This document shows positions 23,355-32,299 of a stretch of DNA of 33,966 bases, in pieces; the stretch's first letter is position 1, and each line of letters starts with the position of its first letter. Made by a program: the position numbers and the translations under genes. The stretch lies in the NCBI GenBank assembly GCA_020832545.1, contig JAFIEK010000041.1:1-33966 (forward strand), in the 5' to 3' direction. The notes beneath the pieces were generated by a model that ran no database searches, was not told the origin of the DNA, and saw only the letters and a program-made list of their open reading frames with translations. This DNA is from Pararhodobacter sp. (lineage in GTDB: Bacteria > Pseudomonadota > Alphaproteobacteria > Rhodobacterales > Rhodobacteraceae).

Positions 23355-24653
23355 ATGACCGCCCTTCCCCTCGGCATCCGCGAGAACCTGACGCAGTTTT
23401 CGCATCAGTTGATTCAGGTACTTCTGGTGGGTTTCGCCATCGGCATGATGCGCACTGTGATCCCGGCGCTGGCCGAAAGCGAGTTCGGCGTCGCGCGCGG
23501 CTCGTTTTTGTTGCTGAGCGCCTTTGTCGTGGCCTTTGGTGTAGTCAAGGCGGTCATGAACTTCGTCGCCGGGCGGCTGTCAGAGCGGATCGGTCGGCAG
23601 CGGGTGTTGTTTTGGGGCTGGGTGATCGCGCTGCCCATTCCGGTGATGATCTGGGCCGCGCCGAACTGGGGCTGGATCGTTGCGGCGACGGTGCTTTTGG
23701 GCATCAATCAGGGGCTGTGCTGGTCTATGACACAAACTGCCAAGCTGGACATCACGCGCGCTGATCAGCGCGGGCTGACGATGGGGCTGAACGAGTTTTC
23801 GGGCTATGTCGGCGTGGCGTTGGCGGGCGTGATCACAGCCTATGCGGCCGAGGCTCTGGGCGCGCGGATGGGACTTCTGATCTTTGGGCTGGCCGTTGTC
23901 GTCACCGCGCTGGTGCTGACAAGGGTGTGGGTCAAGGACACGCTGCCATGGGCCAAGGCCGAGACGGCTGCGCACAAGCTCAGCGCGCCCCGGCACCCGC
24001 CGCGCTATCCGCAGGGGGTGCCTGAGCATCCGTCAACGCGCGAGGTGTTCGCCCTGTTGAGCTGGCGCGACAAGCGGCTTGCCGCGCTGTCGCAGGCCGG
24101 GCTGGTCGAGAAGTTCGTCGACGCACTGGTCTGGGTAATCTTCCCGGTGTTTCTGGTGTCCCGGGGTGCCAGCCTGACCGAGATGAGCTGGATCGTCGGA
24201 GCCTACGGCTTTGTCTGGGGCGGTTCGCAGCTCTTCACCGGGCGGCTGTCGGATCATGTGGGGCGGTTCTGGCCCAATGTCGCGGGCATGTGGATTTGTG
24301 GTGCCGGTGTGTTGATGGTGGTGCTGGGCGAGGGGGCGATCTGGTGGTCGCTGTCAGCCGGGATCGCGGGTTTTGGCATGGCGCTTTTGTATCCCAACCT
24401 CGGCGCGGCAGTGGCCGATATCTCGCCGCCCGCCTGGCGCGGCTCGGCGATTGGGATCTACCGCTTCTGGCGTGATCTGGGATACGGGATCGGCGCGCTG
24501 GGCCTTGGCCTTGCCGCATATCTGACCGGCAAGCCAGAGGCCGCTTTCTGGTTTGTGGCGCTGTCGATGTTTGCCTCGGGCGCTGTGTTGTTCATCTGGT
24601 GCGAGGAAACCCATCCACGCCTGAACCCCGCCTCAACGTCAAAGCCGGGCTGA
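23355..24653 (+). CDS. MFS transporter
   Basis: 432 residues with about twelve membrane segments and a long cytoplasmic loop near residues 200-240 (WAKAETAAHKLSAPRHPPRYP). The motif-A region is GRLSERIGRQRVLFWG after segment 2, repeated as GRLSDHVGRFWPNVAG after segment 8. An aspartate-containing segment (QTAKLDITRADQRGLTMGLNEFSGY) precedes the middle loop. The substrate is unknown. It diverges from the ArsR-rhodanese regulator, so the transporter may export something related to reactive sulfur or a metalloid; this rests on context only. ATG 23355 is the natural start of the conserved N-terminus. Confidence 0.9.
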   Translation: MTALPLGIRENLTQFSHQLIQVLLVGFAIGMMRTVIPALAESEFGVARGSFLLLSAFVVAFGVVKAVMNFVAGRLSERIGRQRVLFWGWVIALPIPVMIWAAPNWGWIVAATVLLGINQGLCWSMTQTAKLDITRADQRGLTMGLNEFSGYVGVALAGVITAYAAEALGARMGLLIFGLAVVVTALVLTRVWVKDTLPWAKAETAAHKLSAPRHPPRYPQGVPEHPSTREVFALLSWRDKRLAALSQAGLVEKFVDALVWVIFPVFLVSRGASLTEMSWIVGAYGFVWGGSQLFTGRLSDHVGRFWPNVAGMWICGAGVLMVVLGEGAIWWSLSAGIAGFGMALLYPNLGAAVADISPPAWRGSAIGIYRFWRDLGYGIGALGLGLAAYLTGKPEAAFWFVALSMFASGAVLFIWCEETHPRLNPASTSKPG

Positions 24654-24711
24654 ACCGCCCTGCGCTGCCGCCTTCTGAGGCCACGAAGACCGCCTTGGCC
24701 ACACCACTCAA

Positions 24712-24746
24712 AGCAAAACCCCGCCCCGGAAAACCGGAACGGGGCG
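24712..24746 (-). terminator. Intrinsic terminator of the 63-residue gene
   Basis: CGCCCCG (24722-24728) and CGGGGCG (24740-24746) form a 7-bp stem. Read on the minus strand it is followed by GGGTTTTGCTTTG, a T-rich tail. It begins 32 bases beyond the stop at 24779. It may also stop read-through from the MFS gene on the plus strand, though there the T-tract is missing. Confidence 0.65.
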
Positions 24747-24778
24747 CATGCTCACCGCGTCTGACGATGCGGGTATGC

Positions 24779-24970
24779 TCAGACGGTCTGACCGCTGTGC
24801 TGCGTGTTCGGCGCGCGACGCAGGCGGGCAACAACCCAGGCGCGCAGATCGCGGATGCCTTCTGCCACGGCTTTGGCGCGCAGCACACGGGCCTGGCGCT
24901 CGATTTCGACGATATCCACGAATTGCAGATCCGAGGTCAGTTCGTTCTTGTAGTTGTCATGCAGGCTCAT
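24779..24970 (-). CDS. Small helical protein, 63 residues
   Basis: Unassigned. It starts MSLHDNYKNELTSDLQFVD and has a long amphipathic, arginine/alanine-rich helix (IEIERQARVLRAKAVAEGIRDLRAWVVARLRR pattern, about residues 20-52), then a short polar tail. Such arrangements are seen in small Rhodobacteraceae proteins of unknown role, some of them stress-linked. AAGGAGA sits at an ideal distance from ATG 24970, and a dedicated terminator follows, so this is a real single-gene unit. The longer upstream frame is not supported. No membrane segment is evident; the basic face of the helix could bind RNA, DNA or the membrane surface. Confidence 0.75.
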   Translation of the reverse strand: MSLHDNYKNELTSDLQFVDIVEIERQARVLRAKAVAEGIRDLRAWVVARLRRAPNTQHSGQTV

Positions 24971-25091
24971 CGTTCTTCTCCTTGCCCCGTCGGGGGCACA
25001 ATCTGGGCCCCGCCGGGGGCACACTCTGAATGTCTTGCAGTGGATATAGCGCCGCGGTGCAGCATCAACCAGACTGCATCGCAGCAATCCC

Positions 25092-25112
25092 GCCTTGCAC
25101 TGGGTGCAAGGC
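25092..25112. promoter_or_regulatory. Long palindrome upstream of edd
   Basis: GCCTTGCAC-TGG-GTGCAAGGC is a perfect 9-3-9 dyad, 122 bases from the 63-residue gene's start and 138 bases ahead of edd. It may be an operator or a stable hairpin; no U-tract follows. Confidence 0.4.
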
Positions 25113-25150
25113 TCGCGACGCGCACCGGCTCTCACTGTGGGGTGATACGC

Positions 25151-25180
25151 TTGCGGCGTTAGCGCTATCTGCGCTATGCT
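25151..25180 (+). promoter_or_regulatory. Possible edd promoter with overlapping dyad
   Basis: TTGCGG (25151-25156), an 18-base spacer and TATGCT (25175-25180) resemble a sigma70 promoter. TAGCGC-TATCT-GCGCTA (25160-25176) is a perfect 6-5-6 dyad covering the spacer, where a bound repressor would block polymerase. Confidence 0.4.
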
Positions 25181-25249
25181 GGCGGCACGCCCCTACAGCC
25201 TCCCTCCGCTCTGGCACCCTCTCCTCTGGCCCCGAAGTTAAAACGCCCC

Positions 25250-27055
<1,806 letters not shown>

Positions 27056-27070
27056 TGTCATTTTGTGTCT

Positions 27071-27124
27071 GAAAATATCCTGGGGGTGAATGGGCGCTTG
27101 CGCACAGAGGGGGCAAAGCCCCCT
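27071..27124. repeat. Two-hairpin intergenic repeat, copy 1
   Basis: The conserved core CTGGGGGTGAAT is followed by a small hairpin (GCGC-TT-GCGC) and then a strong one, AGGGGGC-AAA-GCCCCCT (27108-27124). A second copy with the same order lies at 33882-33931. It separates edd from the convergent permease gene and may serve as a terminator for both. Confidence 0.75.
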
Positions 27125-27131
27125 GCCCTGT

Positions 27132-27929
27132 TTACATCACCATCCCACGGTTGAACCGCCGCTCCAACAGTTTGAACGCCAGCGCGATCAGCCCGGCGAT
27201 CACCATATAGACCAGCGCCAGCAGCAACAGCGGCTCATAGATGATGAACGTGTCCTGCCGCACCCGGCTGGCAACGGCATAGATGTCGATCACCGTAATC
27301 GTTGCCACCAGCGGCGTGGCCTTCATCTGCAACACCGTCTCGCCGCCCAGCGTCGGCAGCGCACGTTGCAGCGCCTGCGGCAGCCAGATCCGGCGCAGGA
27401 TGGCAAAGCGCGACATGCCCATTGAGCGCGCGGCCTCCAGCTGCCCGCCGGGGACCGATTTGAACGCCCCGCGCATGATCTCGCCCTCATAGCCTGCGAA
27501 ACTCAGCGACAGCGTCAGCAACGCATAGGGCCAGGCCTGCCGCAGATAGGGCCATAACTCGCTTTCGCGAATCCACGGGAATTGCGGGAACAGGCTGCCG
27601 AGGCCGAAATAGATCAGCCAGAGCTGCAACAACAACGGCGTGCCCCGGATCGCCGTGCAGAATGCCCGCGCGGGCACCGCCAGAAAGCGTGGGCCTGCGG
27701 CCTGCGCCAACCCCAAGGGCACCGCCAGCGCGAAACCGATCAGGCAGCTCAGCCCCAAAAGCCAGAGCGTGCGCCAGATGCCCTGCAACGCCAGATCGCT
27801 GTAGCGCGGTATCCAGTGCCAGCGCATTGACAGCGCCGCCCAGATGACAATCCCCAAAGCCACCGCGATCATCGCCAGCCGGTGGGGCACGAACACCTCG
27901 TCCGCGAAACGGCTGAAGGCGCGGCTCAT
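27132..27929 (-). CDS. Polar amino-acid ABC permease (HisM-like)
   Basis: 265-residue inner-membrane permease. The coupling region is GQLEAARSMGMSRFAILRRIWLPQALQRALP, the EAA motif of amino-acid importers, preceded by RGTPLLLQLWLIYFGLG. It has five or six membrane segments. ATG 27929 overlaps the partner permease stop by four bases (ATGA), which fixes this start. It ends the operon; no ATPase gene follows, and the next gene is convergent edd. With its partner it would import basic or other polar amino acids; the divergent guanidino genes suggest arginine-like substrates. Confidence 0.9.
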   Translation of the reverse strand: MSRAFSRFADEVFVPHRLAMIAVALGIVIWAALSMRWHWIPRYSDLALQGIWRTLWLLGLSCLIGFALAVPLGLAQAAGPRFLAVPARAFCTAIRGTPLLLQLWLIYFGLGSLFPQFPWIRESELWPYLRQAWPYALLTLSLSFAGYEGEIMRGAFKSVPGGQLEAARSMGMSRFAILRRIWLPQALQRALPTLGGETVLQMKATPLVATITVIDIYAVASRVRQDTFIIYEPLLLLALVYMVIAGLIALAFKLLERRFNRGMVM

Positions 27930-28669
27930 TGCGCCACCTGCCCGCGCCGATAGCGCGCCTCGATCCAGCCAAAGATCCGGCCAGAGACCAGCGTCATGGT
28001 CAGATAGATCGCCCCGGCGGCCAGAAAAAAGGTGAAATAGGCGCGCGTGGAACCCGCCGCCTGCCGGGTCTCCAGCGTCAGTTCCGAGAACCCGACAATG
28101 GCCAGCAGCGCCGTGTCCTTGGTGGCGATCAGCCACAGGTTGGACAGCCCCGGCAGCGCCAGTGGCAGCATCGCCGGAAAAGTGATGCGCCGGAAGGTCT
28201 GCACCGCGCCCATGCCAAAAGCGCGCGCCGCTTCAAGCTGCCCGCGCGGCACCGACTGGATTGCCCCGCGCAGCACTTCGGTCGCATAGGCGCCCTGCAC
28301 CACGCCCAACACCGCGATCCCGGCCATCACCCCCGAAATCTCGACCGGGCGCTGGCCCATGGCGCGCAGCACCTGATTGAGCAAATCAGTGCCCGCATAA
28401 TACAGAATCAGGATCAGGATCAGCTCAGGCACAGCGCGCACCACGGTCGTATAGACCGCCAGAAGATCACGCGTGACCGGCCCGCCATAGAGCTTGCCAA
28501 GCGCGCCGAATGTGCCGATCAGCAGCCCCAGCGCAAAGGCGCCGGCAGCAATTTGCAGGCTGGCCCATGCCCCACGCAAAAGGTTGCCCCCCCAGCCCGG
28601 CGGCTGGAGGGACAACAGATTGGCCGTGGTTTCAAGTCCCGGCCAGAGGGCGAAAAGCCAGTCGAACAC
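27926..28669 (-). CDS. Polar amino-acid ABC permease (HisQ-like)
   Basis: 247-residue permease. LRGAWASLQIAAGAFALGLLIGTFGALGKLYGG opens the transmembrane domain, VVRAVPELILILILYYAG is the usual first conserved block, and GQLEAARAFGMGAVQTFRRITFPAMLPLALPG is the EAA loop. It starts 16 bases after the binding-protein stop and overlaps the second permease. The pairing with a type II binding protein matches HisJ/ArgT and octopine/nopaline systems. Confidence 0.9.
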   Translation of the reverse strand: MFDWLFALWPGLETTANLLSLQPPGWGGNLLRGAWASLQIAAGAFALGLLIGTFGALGKLYGGPVTRDLLAVYTTVVRAVPELILILILYYAGTDLLNQVLRAMGQRPVEISGVMAGIAVLGVVQGAYATEVLRGAIQSVPRGQLEAARAFGMGAVQTFRRITFPAMLPLALPGLSNLWLIATKDTALLAIVGFSELTLETRQAAGSTRAYFTFFLAAGAIYLTMTLVSGRIFGWIEARYRRGQVAQ

Positions 28670-28685
28670 CCTGCGTCAGCCGGGC

Positions 28686-29453
28686 TCAGTTGCCGTAGAT
28701 TGACGTGGCAAAGTAGCGCGACGTGATCTCATCATAGGTGCCGTCTTCAAGAATAGCGGCGATCCCGCGGTTGATGGCCTCGCGCAGTTCATCATCGCCC
28801 TTGCGCACACCTGCGCCCACGCCCGCGCCCAGAATATCCTCGTCATGGGCAACCGCACCCTTTAACTCACAGCACTGGCCCGCATCGGTCGCCAAAAAAT
28901 CATCCAGCGCCAGACTGTCGGCCTGCGTGGCGTCGATCCGCCCGGCGGCCAGATCCTGGTTCACCTCATCCTGCGTCTGATAGGTGCGCAGCTCGGTCTC
29001 GCCCTCGAAATAGGTCTGTGCGTAGGTCTGGTGGATGGTGGCCACCTGCACGCCCAGCACCAGCCCCGCCAACCCTTCGGGCGTGGCATCCATTTCCATG
29101 TCGCGCTGACCGACGATCACGGTGGGGGTGTTGTAATACGGGTCCGAGAAATCGATGGTTTGCAGCCGGTCGGCGGTGATCGACATCGAGTTCATGATCG
29201 CATCGATCCGGCCTGAGACCAACGACGGGATGATCCCGTCCCATGACGTGGGGGTGATCACGCAGTCCAGCTCGGCAGCCGTGCAGATGGCGTCGATGAT
29301 CTCGATCTCCCAGCCTTCCCAGTTGCCTGCGGCGTCGGGCGACGAGAAAGGCGGATAGGGCTCGGCCGCGATGCCGATGCGCACCTGATCAGCCTGCGCC
29401 ATACCGGCGGCAGCAAGGAAGGCCGTGGTGGCCAGCAGGGTAAGTTTCTTCAT
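28686..29453 (-). CDS. Periplasmic amino-acid binding protein (SBP_bac_3)
   Basis: 255 residues. Sec signal peptide MKKLTLLATTAFLAAAGMAQA with cleavage before DQ. The mature protein opens VRIGIAAEPYPPFSSPDAAGNWEGWEIEIIDAIC and continues with TPTSWDGIIPSLVSGRIDAIMNSMSIT and RLQTIDFSDPYYNTP, all signatures of arginine/lysine/histidine/opine binding proteins. Asp in the FSDPYY region and acidic residues at the entrance suit a cationic ligand. ATG 29453 is preceded by AGAGGAGA. It is the first gene of the transporter operon and is divergent from the amidinohydrolase gene. Confidence 0.92.
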   Translation of the reverse strand: MKKLTLLATTAFLAAAGMAQADQVRIGIAAEPYPPFSSPDAAGNWEGWEIEIIDAICTAAELDCVITPTSWDGIIPSLVSGRIDAIMNSMSITADRLQTIDFSDPYYNTPTVIVGQRDMEMDATPEGLAGLVLGVQVATIHQTYAQTYFEGETELRTYQTQDEVNQDLAAGRIDATQADSLALDDFLATDAGQCCELKGAVAHDEDILGAGVGAGVRKGDDELREAINRGIAAILEDGTYDEITSRYFATSIYGN

Positions 29454-29526
29454 GGTCGTCTCCTCTGTTGAGCATCCGGGCGCAGATGGCGCCTCTTGGT
29501 CGGTTCGCAAAGCGGCGTTGGTCACC

Positions 29527-29586
29527 ACAATGGCAGATTTACCATTGTATGTGGCCAAATTATTGGCAATTATGCAAGCGTATAAT
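29527..29586. promoter_or_regulatory. Divergent promoter with two dyads
   Basis: ACAATGG-N8-CCATTGT (29527-29548) is a perfect 7-8-7 dyad, and GCCAA-ATTA-TTGGC (29554-29567) a perfect 5-4-5 dyad. A consensus TATAAT (29581-29586) lies 21 bases ahead of the plus-strand ATG 29607; no good -35 goes with it. On the minus strand TACAAT overlaps the first dyad. The TetR protein encoded just downstream is the obvious candidate for binding here. Confidence 0.55.
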
Positions 29587-29606
29587 TTAGGCAAGCTGGA
29601 AATCCC

Positions 29607-30491
29607 ATGTCCTTTGGCGCCGAAGACCGCTCAAAACCCCTGACCCGTGTGATCATGCGCGCACCCGGCCCCGCAATGGCCGCTGCCAACCCTGCTGACT
29701 GGCATTATGGCCCCGGGTTTGACCCGGTGCGCGCGGGCGAACAACATGCAGAACTGGCCCGGATCGTGGCCGACAGCGGTGTGCAGATCCACTGGCTGCC
29801 GTCCGATGATGACGGGTTGTCGGATGCGGTCTTCGTGCAGGACCCGTCCTTTGTCACCCGCCATGGCGCTGTCGTGCTGAACATGGGCAAACCCCTGCGC
29901 CGGCGCGAGGCCGCCCTTCACGCGGCGTTCTATGAATCGCTGGGCGTGCCGGTGATTGGTCAGCTTTCCGGGGATGCCACGGTCGAATCGGGGGATTGTT
30001 TCTGGCTGGACCCGCAGACCCTGGCCATCGGGCGCGGCGCGCGCACCAATCAGGCCGGGATCGATGCTGTGCGCGAGATCCTGCGCCCGCATGGCCAGTC
30101 GATCATGGCCTTTGACCTACCGTACTGGACCGGCCCTGCCGCCTGCCTGCATCTGATGTCGCTGGTTTCGCCCCTCGGGCCTGACATCGCCTTGATCCAT
30201 GCGCCGCTCCTGCCCTACGCGCTTTGGTCCGCGATGACGGCGCGCGGCTGGACATTGCTGCACGCGCCCGAGGATGAGTTCATGGCCTCGAACGGCCTCA
30301 GCCTGAATGTGTTGGCGCTGGCCCCGCGCGATCTGGTGATGGTCGATGGTTTTCCCAAAACCCGCGCTCTGATGGAAGAATCGGGCTGCCGGGTGCAGGT
30401 GTTCGAAGGTGACGCGCTCTGCATCGCCTGCGAGGGTGGTCCCACCTGCCTGACCCGCCCGGTTCTGCGTGGCCCGGTTCTGCGCGCATGA
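29607..30491 (+). CDS. Dimethylarginine dimethylaminohydrolase-like amidinohydrolase
   Basis: 294 residues of the guanidino-group-modifying superfamily (arginine deiminase, DDAH, amidinotransferases). Visible: DAVFVQDPSFVT with Asp79, VESGDCFWLDP, TGPAACLHLMSLV with catalytic His182, and CEGGPTCLTRPVL with nucleophile Cys281. DDAH turns N-omega-methylated arginine into citrulline and methylamine or dimethylamine. Other members act on arginine, agmatine or creatine-like substrates, so the exact one is open. TATAAT lies close ahead and the leader would be very short. The stop overlaps the TetR gene by four bases. No signal peptide, so it works in the cytoplasm on imported compounds. Confidence 0.82.
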   Translation: MSFGAEDRSKPLTRVIMRAPGPAMAAANPADWHYGPGFDPVRAGEQHAELARIVADSGVQIHWLPSDDDGLSDAVFVQDPSFVTRHGAVVLNMGKPLRRREAALHAAFYESLGVPVIGQLSGDATVESGDCFWLDPQTLAIGRGARTNQAGIDAVREILRPHGQSIMAFDLPYWTGPAACLHLMSLVSPLGPDIALIHAPLLPYALWSAMTARGWTLLHAPEDEFMASNGLSLNVLALAPRDLVMVDGFPKTRALMEESGCRVQVFEGDALCIACEGGPTCLTRPVLRGPVLRA

Positions 30492-31117
30492 ACGCGCGCC
30501 GCCCCTATAAGCGCGAAGGCGAGGAGGCCCGGCGCGCGGCGCTGATCCGGGCCACACTTGACTGCATCGCCGAAGGGGGGCCGCAGGCGGCCACGGTGCG
30601 CGCCATCGCGCTGAAAGCCGGGGTCACGCAGGGGCTGATCCGGCACTATTTCGCCACCAAGGAAGAGCTGATCGCAGCCGCCCATGAAACCCTGATGACC
30701 GGCCTGACCGAAGGCAGCCTGGCCCGGCTGGATGACCTGCCCGCAGACCCGCTGGCGCGGCTGGCAGGTTTCATCGGCAACGCCGTCAGCCCCCCGGTGG
30801 TCGATCCGCGCGCCATGGCACTCTGGGCCGCGTCAATGCAACTGGTGCCGCGTGATCCGGCGATGCGCGCGGTGCACGAGGCCACCTACCTTGCCTTCCG
30901 CGACCGGCTGGAGGCCATGATCGCGCAGGCCCTGCGCGCCGCTGGCAAGGCGCCGGGGCCCGGTGAGAGCCGCGCCTTTGCAATTGCTGGGAACGCATTG
31001 CTGGACGGGCTGTGGATCGAGGCCTCCTTGCTGCCCGAACACTTCACCGAAGGTGAGATGAAATCTATTGCGATCAAGGCCTTCGAGCGGCTTCTTGATC
31101 TAAAACTTCCGGAGTAA
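30488..31117 (+). CDS. TetR-family regulator (BetI-like)
   Basis: 209 residues. The N-terminal helix-turn-helix spans about residues 12-60 (RRAALIRATLDCIAEGGPQAATVRAIALKAGVTQGLIRHYFATKEELIAAA), with the GVTQGLIRHYF wording characteristic of the BetI group. The C-terminal half is helical with ALWAASMQLVPRDPAMRAVHEATYLAFRDRLE, the ligand domain. It overlaps the amidinohydrolase gene by four bases and is 3 bases ahead of the aminotransferase gene, so it is co-transcribed with the pathway it probably represses. Family knowledge gives choline for BetI; here a guanidino compound or its keto acid seems likelier. Confidence 0.9.
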   Translation: MNARRPYKREGEEARRAALIRATLDCIAEGGPQAATVRAIALKAGVTQGLIRHYFATKEELIAAAHETLMTGLTEGSLARLDDLPADPLARLAGFIGNAVSPPVVDPRAMALWAASMQLVPRDPAMRAVHEATYLAFRDRLEAMIAQALRAAGKAPGPGESRAFAIAGNALLDGLWIEASLLPEHFTEGEMKSIAIKAFERLLDLKLPE

Positions 31118-31120
31118 ACG

Positions 31121-32299
31121 ATGCAATACGCCCCTGTCACCACGCGCCTGGCCCGGCTGGGTTCCGACAAATGGGTGCTCAGCGCCGCCGCCAATGCCCG
31201 GCGGCTTGCCGGACAGGAGGTGATCAACCTGACGATCGGCGAGCCCGATGTCCCCACCCCCGACACCCTGATCGCGGCTGCCAGCCGGGCCATGCAAGCG
31301 GGCCGCACCGGCTATTCGAACGGCCGGGGGGAGGCAACGCTTTTACGCGCACTTTCAAAGCGTTACAGCACAAGCACTGGCCGTGAGATCGGCATCGACC
31401 GGTTTCTGTGCCTGCCCGGTACGCAAACCTCGCTGTATCTGGTGTTCATGGCTTTGTGCGAACCGGGTTGCGAGGTGATCGTGGGCGATCCGTTGTATGC
31501 CACCTATGAAGGGCTGATCCGTGCCTCGGGCGCGACCCCGGTACCGGTGATGTTGTCACCTGAGCATGACTTCCGCCTGCAAGCATCTGCTGTTGAAGAA
31601 AAAATAACGTCATCCACCCGCGCGATCCTGCTCAATACCCCGCACAATCCCACCGGCGCCGTTCTGACACCTGCCGATCTGGATGCCATCTGCGCTCTGG
31701 CCGAACAGCATGATCTGTGGGTCATCTCAGACGAGGTATACGGCGATCTGACGCATGGTGCGGCGGTTTTCACCTCGGCGCTGGCCAATCCCGCCTATGA
31801 ACACCGGGTGATCACCACCGCCTCGATCTCGAAATCGCATGCCGCGCCGGGGTTCCGGTCCGGCTGGCTCTGTGGCCCGGCCGAGTTCTGCACCCGCGCG
31901 CTGCCCCTGTCAGAAACCATGCTCTTTGGCTCACAGCCCTTCATCGCCGACATGACCGCCGAGGCCATCGCCAACCCGCCCACGCTTGCGCATGCCATGG
32001 CGGCGCGCATGGCCAACCGCGCGGCCATCATTCAAGGCGCGCTTGATGGCGTGGCGGGAATGCGCGTGCACCGGCCTGAAGCCGGGATGTTCGCGCTTCT
32101 TGATATCCGCGCGCTCAGCACCGATTCGCAGCGGTTCGCACTTGATCTGCTGGAGTCCACGGGCGTGGCCGCGATGCCCGGCGCGTCGTTCGGTGTGGCT
32201 CTGGAGGGTTGGCTGCGGCTGGCGCTCAACGCCAGCGACGCCGACACCGCCGAGGCCTGTCGACGGATCGCTGAATTCGCAATGCGTGTGCGCACATGA
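31121..32299 (+). CDS. PLP aminotransferase, AruH-like
   Basis: 392-residue class I/II aminotransferase. PLP residues visible: Asn176 in TPHNPTGA, Asp204 and Tyr207 in VISDEVYGDL, Lys238 in TTASISKSHAAPGFRSGWL with Arg246 for phosphate; GTQTSLYLVF is the cofactor-cup region. Length equals that of arginine:pyruvate transaminase AruH (393 residues in Pseudomonas aeruginosa). The next gene, overlapping by four bases, encodes an AruI-like decarboxylase, so the likely reaction is arginine (or a derivative) plus a keto acid to 2-ketoarginine. Without the neighbour I would only call it an aspartate/aromatic-type aminotransferase. GGAG precedes the ATG. Confidence 0.85.
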   Translation: MQYAPVTTRLARLGSDKWVLSAAANARRLAGQEVINLTIGEPDVPTPDTLIAAASRAMQAGRTGYSNGRGEATLLRALSKRYSTSTGREIGIDRFLCLPGTQTSLYLVFMALCEPGCEVIVGDPLYATYEGLIRASGATPVPVMLSPEHDFRLQASAVEEKITSSTRAILLNTPHNPTGAVLTPADLDAICALAEQHDLWVISDEVYGDLTHGAAVFTSALANPAYEHRVITTASISKSHAAPGFRSGWLCGPAEFCTRALPLSETMLFGSQPFIADMTAEAIANPPTLAHAMAARMANRAAIIQGALDGVAGMRVHRPEAGMFALLDIRALSTDSQRFALDLLESTGVAAMPGASFGVALEGWLRLALNASDADTAEACRRIAEFAMRVRT

